Part shown: positions 4,727 to 11,705 of the stretch, in pieces
Layout of the letters: the number at the start of each line of letters is the position of its first letter
How positions within the stretch are numbered: position 1 is the stretch's first letter
DNA from: Bacillota bacterium
GTDB taxonomy: Bacteria; Bacillota; Clostridia; Clostridiales; Clostridiaceae
DNA length: 12,667 bases
Assembly: GCA_023440105.1 (NCBI GenBank)
Contig: JAEXSY010000109.1
Span: 1 to 12,667 of the forward strand
Direction of reading: 5' to 3'
Notes under the pieces: model-generated
Databases searched by the model: none
Seen by the model: only the letters and a program-made list of their open reading frames with translations
What the model was told of the DNA's origin: nothing
Made by a program: the position numbers and the translations under genes

Positions 4727-7228
4727 ATGGGTTATCACAGAATGACTTTAAAAAAAGTTGAAGAATACTTAGACACAGATATAAGAAAAGGATTGACTGC
4801 TATTGAAGCCTCCCATAGGAAAAATATCATGGGAAATAGGTATTCTTATGGAGAGTTTATATATAATGTTCTAAGGATTATTCTAAAAAGAGTTTCCATC
4901 ATCAGAACAATAAGCGTAATTATTATGTTAATTTTTATATTTAGGAAGGGAAACACATTTTTATTTTTATGGGCATTAGTTTCAGTAGCTATTACTGTTA
5001 TAGTAAGATCTGTTAAACATATTAGGGATTCAAAAGAGATTTCCTTAAAGTATATAATCAACAAGAAATATTTGGTAATAAGAGATGGGATTGAGCAAGA
5101 GGTTAAAGGAAGGAATATAGTCTTAGGGGATTTAGTTTTTTTAAATAAAGGAACCTATATACCTGCTGATATAAGATTAGTTTATACGGAAAACTTTAAG
5201 GTAGATGAGTTTATATTTACAGGTACTCATAGAAATATTGCTAAAAGTAATACTAGGATAATTGAAGAGACTGACAGTTACATAGAGATGTCGAATATCG
5301 CCTTTATGGGTAGTATTGTAGCTAAGGGGGAAGCATATGGGGTGGTTATTGCTGACCATAGAAATACTAGGCTATCTAAGTTGTTAGATACACAAGATAA
5401 AAAAGTGATTTATAATGAGAAAACTAAAAAACCAATTTTTACTGTTGTTTTATTATTATTAGCAGTGCTCTCAGTAGGAATAGATAAATTTTCTATGGTA
5501 TTTATGAATAAAAACCTTATAGAAGAATTGATATATTATTCCATACTTTTAATAATTACAATACCTTATTTCTTAGGGGAAGAAATATTTAGTTTCTCTT
5601 TGAAAAATGAATATAGTAAATATAACCTGAGCTTTAAGAATCTTAAGTCCATAGTTAAGTTAAAGGAAGTAGAGGAGCTTTATTTAAATACACAAGAGGC
5701 TTTTGGTCAAGGAAATAAGAGCATAGATAGTTTGTATTATGATGGAGGTGAGGTGAAATCAAGTCTGGCAGATAAGGATAGCTATACTTTTAAAAGGCTT
5801 ATTGAGGGTCTTCTGCTCACTTATGAAAACTATCAATGGCCTAATGAGGATAAGAGTGAAGAAGGATTAGAGAATCAGATTATAAAGTCCTTTGCCTGCC
5901 TGAATAATTTATTCTTAGAGGAAATAGAAGAAAATTATAGTCCTTGTTATTATATCCCCGAAAGTCAAGATAGAGGATTAAAGGGAAGAGTTGTTAGTCA
6001 GAATGATAATTACAGAGTTTATCTAAAGGGTGAGGTTTCAGAGCTTATCAGCTGCTGTAAAAGTATAATGCATGAGGGTATAGAAAAGCAAATAACTCAC
6101 AGTCAGATAAAAGCTATAAGGGAATGGAATTATAATACTGTATCGAAAGGATATAATACTATTGCCGTAGGATATAGAAATTTTAAATATAAGCCAAGTC
6201 ATAGAGATAAGATAGACAGTAATATTGTTTTTGTTGGAATAATTTCTATTGCTGACATTCCGGGAAAACAATGTTATGAAACTTTAGCTTATCTTTTAAA
6301 AAATAAAATCGGTTTATCTCTTTTTACAGAGAAAAATCCAACAATGTATTTAAAACTCTGGAAGGAACTAGGGCTTATTAATGAGGTTAGTGATTTATTG
6401 TCAGCAGCACAGATTGATCATATAGGGGACGATAAGCTATCGGAGGTATTAGGAGCTTATAATATATTTTCTAAAGTAAATAGCAGCACGAAAGAAAGGA
6501 TAATGCGGTCAAAAGAAGAAGCAGGACGCAAGGCTTCAATAACCGGTAGAAACTATAGTGACTTTAAATACCTTTCCTATGGATATCTTTCTGTTGCTTC
6601 AGGAGTTGAGGTTTTAAAGAATATCGTAAGAACTTCTGATATATGGATTAAGGACGGATGTCTAAGTAAATTAGTATATCTAAGAGAGGAAGGAAGCAGG
6701 GATTTATACTCCTTTAGAAGATATCAGGAAAGCGTTTTATTGGCTTTCTTATTAGAGCTTCCATTTATAATACTATTTAACTATGAATATTTGTTTCTTT
6801 CAAATTTAATTATTATTCCTTTAATGGCCTTCAGCCTATCTGTAAGAGAACGAGAAGCTCCAGATAAAAAAGTATATAATGTTTCCATAGAAGATTATAA
6901 AAGTTATGCACTCCCAAGACTTATCACTATTAGTTCTTTAGCACTAATAAGCTATCTAATAAGTGCAGCGCTTTTTGACAGTGGGAATCCTAATGGTGGA
7001 TTATTTATATTATTATCATCTTTATTGATTTCCTCTATAAATTATAATAGGAAGGGTATTTTATTGAGAAATAAATGGACTAAAACAGTTATTTTCTTTG
7101 CTGCAGTGACTATTGTAATTCTTATTACCATTAAATTGAGATTATACGGTATAAGTAATATACTATTTAATTTTCTTTTAGTTTTTGTTTATCAGTTAGT
7201 TGATTTATATCTTTTCAACAGGACATAA
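4727..7228 (+). CDS. P-type-ATPase-like membrane protein lacking catalytic motifs (pseudoenzyme)
   Basis: The 833 residues follow the full plan of a type II P-type ATPase. There is a cation-ATPase N-terminal segment (1-45), two membrane helices (about 58-96), an actuator domain (110-220), M3/M4 (236-290), a cytoplasmic loop (300-660) and six C-terminal helices (668-828). Yet every key motif is changed. TGES is TGTH (165-168), IPEGL is IPYFL (279-283) and the DKTGT position is about TQEAF (322-326), with no phosphorylatable Asp. KGAPE is KGEVS (434-438), DPPR is DIPG (510-513), TGD is TEK (534-536) and TGDGVND is TGRNYSD (606-612). In M6, NLATDG is NLIIIP (693-698), losing ion ligands. The frame is open throughout. 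Pumping is therefore unlikely and the function is unknown. AAGGAGG (4708-4714) lies 12 bases before this ATG. comEC follows after 34 bases. Confidence 0.88.
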   Translation: MGYHRMTLKKVEEYLDTDIRKGLTAIEASHRKNIMGNRYSYGEFIYNVLRIILKRVSIIRTISVIIMLIFIFRKGNTFLFLWALVSVAITVIVRSVKHIRDSKEISLKYIINKKYLVIRDGIEQEVKGRNIVLGDLVFLNKGTYIPADIRLVYTENFKVDEFIFTGTHRNIAKSNTRIIEETDSYIEMSNIAFMGSIVAKGEAYGVVIADHRNTRLSKLLDTQDKKVIYNEKTKKPIFTVVLLLLAVLSVGIDKFSMVFMNKNLIEELIYYSILLIITIPYFLGEEIFSFSLKNEYSKYNLSFKNLKSIVKLKEVEELYLNTQEAFGQGNKSIDSLYYDGGEVKSSLADKDSYTFKRLIEGLLLTYENYQWPNEDKSEEGLENQIIKSFACLNNLFLEEIEENYSPCYYIPESQDRGLKGRVVSQNDNYRVYLKGEVSELISCCKSIMHEGIEKQITHSQIKAIREWNYNTVSKGYNTIAVGYRNFKYKPSHRDKIDSNIVFVGIISIADIPGKQCYETLAYLLKNKIGLSLFTEKNPTMYLKLWKELGLINEVSDLLSAAQIDHIGDDKLSEVLGAYNIFSKVNSSTKERIMRSKEEAGRKASITGRNYSDFKYLSYGYLSVASGVEVLKNIVRTSDIWIKDGCLSKLVYLREEGSRDLYSFRRYQESVLLAFLLELPFIILFNYEYLFLSNLIIIPLMAFSLSVREREAPDKKVYNVSIEDYKSYALPRLITISSLALISYLISAALFDSGNPNGGLFILLSSLLISSINYNRKGILLRNKWTKTVIFFAAVTIVILITIKLRLYGISNILFNFLLVFVYQLVDLYLFNRT

Positions 7229-7262
7229 TGAATGTTATATAACATTTGAAGGGATATATAGA

Positions 7263-9047
7263 ATGAAAAGACCGATGATATTATTAGTCCTTAGCTATGT
7301 GGTTGGATTAGTGTCTGCACTTATTATCTTAGAAGAAAATTATCCTATAGCAGTCCTTGTGATTTTTGGATATTTCTTATTGGTATGGCTAAATGAAAAC
7401 GTAAAAGTACTTATTTTATGTTTAATAGTTACTTTTTTGGGGAGTATTAATTTTTTTGGTTATTATAAGATTGATTATACCAGCGCTACCCAGAGTACAA
7501 TAAGAGTTTTAGAGGATAGAAGTACATATTTTAAAGTTAAACATGATGGTAGGTTATATGTTTTATTGAAAAATGAAAGGCTCAGTAAATATTCAATTGA
7601 AGAAGGTTCTTTGATAGAAGCTTCCTTTAACATTGAAAGAAATATGGAACTTTACAAAGGAATAATCGGAACAATAGACATAGCTTCAAAACCTAAGGTT
7701 ACTAAAGATTTTCTTTCTCACCTATCAAGCGGACGGTTGTGGCTTTATAAACAATTTTCACCAGTACTAGGAAAGGATAGAGCTTCTGTAGTATTGGGGC
7801 TTTGCTTTGGCAGTACAAAATATATTGACGATTCAACTATAAATAGCTTTAAAGGGTTAGGGATAATTCATGTTATTTCTGTATCTGGCTTTCATATCGT
7901 TCTTTTATATAGTTTATTTAAGAGCGTATTTGGGAAAAAAGGCTCTCTTATTTTAGTATTTTTCTTTGTTATATTTACAGGAGCACAAGGAGCTACAGTA
8001 AGAGCTTTTTTAATGCTCTTTATCCTGTCCCTATCTCAGATATTTCATAAAAATTATGATAGCTTAACAGCCTTATGTCTATCAGCTTTAATAATTTTGA
8101 TGATTAAACCCTTTTTAATAACAGATCTGGGATTTAATTTATCTTTTTTGTCCACTTTGGGAATTATTATCTTTAATAAAAAAATAAATAGAGCTTTATA
8201 TAGATTCCCCAATAAAATAAGAGCTTCTTTGAGCTTAACAATCAGTTCGCAGCTAATAGTATTTCCTTATGGTAGTCTGGTACTCAAAACTTTTAGTACA
8301 GGATTCATATTGGGGAATTTGATCATTATTCCCATTTATACTGCTATAATTTATGTTTCTTTAATATCCATAATTTTTATTAAAGTACCTTACCTTTTCA
8401 GTTTAATTAATAAAATAAATATACTTCTTTTTGGAATTAGTGATTCATGGTTTTACTTATTAAGTCGGTTAAATTTATCCGAAACGGCAGTATCAGAAGA
8501 AATAGTGCTTATGTATACTACTTTGTTCATAACCTTTATTCTAATAAAGAATAATAAAGTTAAATATAGGCTTTTGCCTGTTTTCCTTTTACCAGCCATA
8601 CTGCTTTTCAATTATAGGTTTTTACCTTTCGTCCAAGTGATAGATATGGGGAACACTAGATATATAGAAGCCTGCTATAAAAGAGATAGGTACTTCTTTA
8701 CCATAGGGAAGGGAGACAGTTTAAGAGAAAAACTCAAGAACTATCCCGGAAATAAAAAGATAATGAGTGTAAAAAACAATAAGTATATACTTAAATTAGG
8801 TAATACAAGGATAAAGATTACACCTTATCATCATGGTAAGAAGGCAGTTATTCTAAAGATCTTCCTTAAAGATAGTGATGCAACCTCTGTGCATTGTGAT
8901 ATAATCAATATGGATAAAGAAGATACTTCTTATGATTTTTATAGAAGGGAAAAGCTAATAAGCTATAGTTCTCTAGGAAATCATATTATTATAATAAACA
9001 AAGATGGAGGACCACAAGTTGTTAGATATAGACAAACTAGAAAATAA
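7263..9047 (+). CDS. comEC: ComEC/Rec2-family DNA uptake channel with degenerate C-terminal domain
   Basis: ComEC forms the inner-membrane channel for single-stranded DNA in natural transformation. Of 594 residues, about 1-65 hold the first membrane helices and 70-145 a beta-rich OB-like segment. Residues 170-430 form the Competence domain, with GLGIIHVISVSGFHIVLL (198-215), ATVRAFLM (244-251) and GFNLSFLSTLGI (290-301) as signature stretches. The tail from about 456 begins where other ComEC proteins start a metallo-beta-lactamase domain with FLDVGQGDS; here it reads VIDMGNTRY. The tail is only about 140 residues and has no HxHxDH metal site. Nuclease-type activity of that domain is therefore unlikely. 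ATG 7263 is chosen because GAAGGG (7248-7253) lies 9 bases upstream; the open frame extends back to 7200 but lacks a good start. Its end overlaps holA. Confidence 0.9.
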   Translation: MKRPMILLVLSYVVGLVSALIILEENYPIAVLVIFGYFLLVWLNENVKVLILCLIVTFLGSINFFGYYKIDYTSATQSTIRVLEDRSTYFKVKHDGRLYVLLKNERLSKYSIEEGSLIEASFNIERNMELYKGIIGTIDIASKPKVTKDFLSHLSSGRLWLYKQFSPVLGKDRASVVLGLCFGSTKYIDDSTINSFKGLGIIHVISVSGFHIVLLYSLFKSVFGKKGSLILVFFFVIFTGAQGATVRAFLMLFILSLSQIFHKNYDSLTALCLSALIILMIKPFLITDLGFNLSFLSTLGIIIFNKKINRALYRFPNKIRASLSLTISSQLIVFPYGSLVLKTFSTGFILGNLIIIPIYTAIIYVSLISIIFIKVPYLFSLINKINILLFGISDSWFYLLSRLNLSETAVSEEIVLMYTTLFITFILIKNNKVKYRLLPVFLLPAILLFNYRFLPFVQVIDMGNTRYIEACYKRDRYFFTIGKGDSLREKLKNYPGNKKIMSVKNNKYILKLGNTRIKITPYHHGKKAVILKIFLKDSDATSVHCDIINMDKEDTSYDFYRREKLISYSSLGNHIIIINKDGGPQVVRYRQTRK

Positions 9048-10035
9048 TATAAAAAAGAACAAGCTGGAGAATTGCTATATTCTTCTGGGTACTGATGAAG
9101 AGCTGATTAAAGAACAGATTCAGCAAATTATAGATAAAGCACTTGATCCTTCTTTGGTAGATTTAAACCTTATTAAATTTGATGGGATGAAGTTTTCAGG
9201 GGAAGCATTTAGAGATAGCTGTGAAACCCTACCTTTTTTAAGTGATAAAAAGGTTATCTTGGTGTATAGAGCGAATTTTTTAAAGGACATAAATGATAAT
9301 GATTCTAAAAAGGCTTTTGAGGCATGTAAAGAATATATAGAGAACACCCCAAGCCACTGTGTTCTTATATTTTATTATATATTAGATGATAAGAGAGAAA
9401 AGATTAGTAATAGAGCTAAGAAGCTGGAAAAGTATGCTGAAATAATTAAAGCGGACAGATTAAAAGGTGAAAGATTATATAAGAGGATAGAGGAAAGGTT
9501 CAAGGTACAAGGCAAGGATATAGGCAAGATAGAGCTTAAATATTTTTGTGAGAAGGTAGAAAATAATACTCATATAATTTATAGTGAGATAGATAAATTA
9601 ATAAATTATACAGAGGGCAGGGAGATATCTAAAGAAGATATAGATTCTATGCTCCCTTATAAAAGTGAGAATGATATTTTTGATTTAGTGGATTATATAG
9701 CTGATAAAAAGTCTGAAAGGGCAATTGGACTCATGAACGAGCTTCTTTTTAAGGGTGAAAATATCATGTATATTCTAACCATGATAGAAAGGCAGTTTAA
9801 GCTGCTCTTTAGAGTAAAGCTTAATAAGCATCAGACCACGGATAGTATTGTTAGGGAGCTTAAACTTCCACCTTTTATATGTGATAGGTTATTAAGACAA
9901 AGCAGAAAATTTAAACTTAAGCAATTAAAAGGCTGTATAGAGCTATGCTTAACAGCAGAAAAAACCTTAAAGAGTACTACTTTAGATAAAAAAACAGAAT
10001 TGGAGCTAATGATTATTAATACGGTTATTATATAA
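9019..10035 (+). CDS. holA: DNA polymerase III delta subunit
   Basis: HolA opens the beta sliding clamp as part of the clamp loader at the replication fork. The protein has the delta-subunit layout: an N-terminal AAA+-like domain starting at NCYILLGTDEELIKEQI without a working Walker A, as usual for delta, then the middle domain with YFCEKVENNTHIIYSEIDKL and a helical C-terminal collar domain. I place the start at TTG 9019 (338 residues) because GGAGG (9006-9010) lies 8 bases upstream. ATG 9004 would add five residues, has no ribosome binding site, and its G begins the GGAGG itself. The first 29 bases overlap the end of comEC, so the two are probably translationally coupled. The gene ends at a structured element shared with convergent rpsT. 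Confidence 0.93.
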   Translation: MLDIDKLENNIKKNKLENCYILLGTDEELIKEQIQQIIDKALDPSLVDLNLIKFDGMKFSGEAFRDSCETLPFLSDKKVILVYRANFLKDINDNDSKKAFEACKEYIENTPSHCVLIFYYILDDKREKISNRAKKLEKYAEIIKADRLKGERLYKRIEERFKVQGKDIGKIELKYFCEKVENNTHIIYSEIDKLINYTEGREISKEDIDSMLPYKSENDIFDLVDYIADKKSERAIGLMNELLFKGENIMYILTMIERQFKLLFRVKLNKHQTTDSIVRELKLPPFICDRLLRQSRKFKLKQLKGCIELCLTAEKTLKSTTLDKKTELELMIINTVII

Positions 10036-10040
10036 AAAGA

Positions 10041-10163
10041 AAAGATTTAGAATAAGGAAAAGGGCAAAAAGCCTAAAAATAATTAATAGCTAATCCTTTA
10101 GGATAAGCTATTAATTTTTATTTTTCGATAAAACGAAAAATATTCCTTAAGTTCTAAATCTTT
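10041..10163. other. Compact multi-hairpin element between holA and rpsT
   Basis: Almost the whole 146-bp gap folds as one nested structure. An outer stem pairs 10041-10052 with 10152-10163 (12 perfect pairs) and 10053-10059 with 10143-10149 (7 pairs), with a 2-base bulge at 10150-10151. Inside are three hairpins in a row: 10062-10065 with 10071-10074 (4 pairs, one wobble); 10081-10091 with 10106-10116 plus 10093-10096 with 10101-10104 (15 pairs, one mismatch); and 10119-10127 with 10134-10142 (9 perfect pairs). The last abuts the outer stem, giving a four-way-junction shape readable on both strands. The middle hairpin is the terminator listed separately. Confidence 0.6.
10081..10125. terminator. 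Bidirectional terminator for holA (plus) and rpsT (minus)
   Basis: An 11-bp stem (10081-10091 with 10106-10116), one A-A mismatch and 4 more pairs close a TTTA loop. On the plus strand TTTATTTTT follows (10117-10125). On the minus strand the complement of AAAAAT (10075-10080) gives an equivalent U run. It therefore suits both convergent genes. Confidence 0.85.
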
Positions 10164-10181
10164 GACTGTAATACTATAAGA

Positions 10182-10445
10182 TTACGCCATAGCATTTAAC
10201 TTTGCAGCTAATCTTGACTTCTTTCTTGCGGCCATATTCTTATGTATAACACCCTTAGAAACAGCCATATCTAAAGCTTTAACAGCACCTGCAAAAGTAT
10301 TCTTTGCTTCCTCAGCGTTATTAGCATTAACAGAAGTTTCGAATTTTTTTATAGCAGTTTTAAGAGCTGATTTTATCATTCTATTCTTTAGAGTCTTTGC
10401 TTCAGTTACCTTTATTCTCTTTTGAGCTGATTTGATATTTGCCAT
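10182..10445 (-). CDS. rpsT: 30S ribosomal protein S20
   Basis: S20 binds 16S rRNA and helps early assembly of the small subunit. The 87-residue lysine-, arginine- and alanine-rich protein has the family features from its first residues: MANIKSAQKRIKVTEAKTLK, NRMIKSALKTAIKKF, and the C-terminal GVIHKNMAARKKSRLAAKLN. The length is typical. On the minus strand GGGGGTG (10454-10460) is the ribosome binding site, 8 bases before the ATG. The gene is a single transcription unit with its own promoter and a leader of roughly 73 bases able to cover the ribosome binding site. It is convergent with holA and divergent from gpr, an arrangement often seen for holA-rpsT-gpr in clostridia. Confidence 0.97.
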   Translation of the reverse strand: MANIKSAQKRIKVTEAKTLKNRMIKSALKTAIKKFETSVNANNAEEAKNTFAGAVKALDMAVSKGVIHKNMAARKKSRLAAKLNAMA

Positions 10446-10519
10446 TATTATTTCACCCCCTTCAATTTAATAGGGTTAGCAGCTTTTGGGGAAATCTGCT
10501 TGTTAGTCGGATTTCAACA
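10446..10519 (-). promoter_or_regulatory. Foldable 5' leader of rpsT
   Basis: In the predicted rpsT transcript 10515-10510 pairs with 10496-10491 (6 perfect pairs). Further down, ACCCU (10476-10472) can pair with GGGGU (10459-10455), which covers the Shine-Dalgarno. Competing with the first hairpin, 10521-10516 matches 10504-10499. Autogenous control of ribosomal protein genes by leader structure is common; that it happens here is inference. Confidence 0.35.
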
Positions 10520-10525
10520 AGTGAT

Positions 10526-10554
10526 ATTATAGCATTATTACAACTATTCTTCAA
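10526..10554 (-). promoter_or_regulatory. Sigma-A promoter of rpsT with extended -10
   Basis: On the minus strand TTGAAG (10549-10554) and a consensus TATAAT (10526-10531) are separated by 17 bases, and TGC directly precedes the -10, making an extended -10. Transcription should start near 10519. This is a strong housekeeping promoter, as expected for a ribosomal protein gene. Confidence 0.8.
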
Positions 10555-10603
10555 GTATATTTTAACAGTAGTTACTATTCTATGTGTAAATAAAGAATTT
10601 AAT

Positions 10604-10633
10604 AAATATTATTTATAACAAAGTAGCACAATA
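10604..10633 (+). promoter_or_regulatory. Weak candidate forespore (sigma-G/F type) promoter for gpr
   Basis: AAATA (10604-10608) and CACAATA (10627-10633) are separated by 18 bases and match the sigma-G pattern GnATR-N18-CATnnTA except for one base in each box. Forespore control of gpr is established in Bacillus. The A+T-rich context makes chance matches likely, so this is tentative. Confidence 0.3.
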
Positions 10634-10634
10634 T

Positions 10635-10658
10635 AATCATCTCATGATTTCATGAAAT
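10635..10658. repeat. Two overlapping inverted repeats upstream of gpr
   Basis: AATCAT-CTC-ATGATT (10635-10649) is an inverted repeat with 3-base spacer, and ATTTCATGAAAT (10647-10658) is a perfect 12-bp palindrome that shares its last bases. They end 6 bases before the GGGAG ribosome binding site of gpr, so they could be an operator or short leader hairpins. Confidence 0.4.
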
Positions 10659-10677
10659 ATAAAAGGGAGTGGATTAT

Positions 10678-11652
10678 ATGACGGAAATTCGTACAGATTT
10701 AGCAGTGGAGCTAAAGGAGATGTATCGTGAAAAATATAAAAAAGAATTAGATGGAGTTATAGCTGAGGAAAAGACCTCTGAAAATATAAAAATCACAAAA
10801 GTCACAGTGAAAAATGAAGAAGGGGCAAAAGCCTTAGGTAAGCCTAAAGGGGTTTATATTACTTTAGATTTGCCAGAATTAAATCAATTTGATGGGGATA
10901 TAATGGATGAGGCTGCCCATCAGCTTGCTGATTCCTTGAAGGAGATAATTACCCTGGAAAAGGATAAAACTATCTTGGTAGTGGGCCTCGGTAACGGAGA
11001 GGTAACTCCTGATGCTTTAGGTCCTAAGGTAGTGTCTAAGCTTATGATTACAAGGCATTTGACTAATATGATGCCAGGATCTATAGATGAGAGTATCAAT
11101 TCAGTATGTTCTTTAGCTCCAGGAGTCCTTGGAACTACAGGAATAGAAACCTTGGAAATCATAAAAGGTTTGGTGGATAGAATTAAGCCTCAGATGGTTA
11201 TTTGCATTGATGCCTTAGCTTCAAGAAAGATGGAAAGGTTAAATCGAACAATTCAAATAGGGAATACGGGTATTGCTCCTGGTGCAGGTGTTGGAAATAA
11301 ACGAAAAGAAATCAATATTAATAGTCTCGGAGTGCCTGTAATAGCTATAGGTGTTCCTACCGTTGTGGATGCAGCTACCATAGCGAACGATACTCTGGAT
11401 TTGTTTTTGAAAGAAATTAACAAATATACCAATGAAGAGAGCAATTTATATAAAATGCTTAGTTCTGTAGATGGTCGCCAGAGAGAAAGGATGGTCAGAG
11501 AAATATTAAATCCCTATGTGGGAGATCTGATGGTGACACCTAAAGACGTGGATGCTCACATAGAGGGCATATCAAAAATAATATCTACAGGAATAAATCT
11601 TTGCCTACAGCCTGCTTTTAATATAGAAGATATTAATAAATTTCTAAATTGA
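10678..11652 (+). CDS. gpr: Germination protease GPR (spore protease)
   Basis: GPR is an aspartate-type endoprotease made in the forespore as an inactive zymogen; after self-processing it degrades the small acid-soluble spore proteins during germination. The 324 residues cover the family. IRTDLAVE (4-11) resembles the SASP cleavage site and is the usual propeptide region. VGLGNGEVTPDALGP (102-116) carries D112, and VICIDALASRKMERLN (174-189) carries D178; these correspond to the aspartates essential in Bacillus GPR (D127 and D193). GAGVGNKRKEI, GVPVIAIGVPTVVDA and MVTPKDVD are also conserved. ATG 10678 is chosen because GGGAG (10665-10669) is 8 bases upstream; GTG 10669 overlaps that site. 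The N-terminus before IRTDL is short (3 residues versus about a dozen in Bacillus), so the propeptide is brief. spoIIP follows after 53 bases. Confidence 0.96.
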   Translation: MTEIRTDLAVELKEMYREKYKKELDGVIAEEKTSENIKITKVTVKNEEGAKALGKPKGVYITLDLPELNQFDGDIMDEAAHQLADSLKEIITLEKDKTILVVGLGNGEVTPDALGPKVVSKLMITRHLTNMMPGSIDESINSVCSLAPGVLGTTGIETLEIIKGLVDRIKPQMVICIDALASRKMERLNRTIQIGNTGIAPGAGVGNKRKEININSLGVPVIAIGVPTVVDAATIANDTLDLFLKEINKYTNEESNLYKMLSSVDGRQRERMVREILNPYVGDLMVTPKDVDAHIEGISKIISTGINLCLQPAFNIEDINKFLN

Positions 11653-11681
11653 TAATATTTATTAAACCCTCCACATATATT
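11653..11681 (+). promoter_or_regulatory. Sigma-E-like promoter of spoIIP
   Basis: TAATATT (11653-11659) fully matches the sigma-E -35 consensus KMATATT and begins one base after the gpr stop. After 14 bases, CATATATT (11674-11681) matches the -10 CATACAnT at all but one position. Transcription should start near 11688, leaving a 5' leader under 20 bases. Sigma-E control of spoIIP in the mother cell is established in B. subtilis. Confidence 0.65.
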
Positions 11682-11698
11682 TTAAAAATATAGGGGGG
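11667..11698 (+). promoter_or_regulatory. Hairpin covering the spoIIP ribosome binding site
   Basis: CCCTCC (11667-11672) pairs with the Shine-Dalgarno GGGGGG (11693-11698), with one T-G wobble. Above it, across a 3-base bulge, 11676-11681 pairs with 11687-11692. The structure can form only in mRNA that began upstream, such as gpr readthrough. A transcript from the sigma-E-like promoter would lack the 5' arm. There is no T run after the stem, so it is not a normal terminator. Confidence 0.55.
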
Positions 11699-11705
11699 AT
11701 TAATA

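Noticed and set aside
4727..7228. The pseudo-ATPase as an ordinary cation pump or as a frameshifted pseudogene
   Set aside because: No catalytic motif survives, so a pump is unlikely, and the frame is uninterrupted with a good ribosome binding site, so it is not a broken gene by sequence.
9004..9018. ATG at 9004 as the holA start
   Set aside because: No ribosome binding site precedes it and its last base starts the GGAGG that is well placed for TTG 9019. The choice is likely but not certain.
10491..10521. An H-type pseudoknot in the rpsT leader from two interleaved stems
   Set aside because: The connecting loops would be 0, 3 and 0 bases, too short to span the stems, so the two pairings are alternatives.
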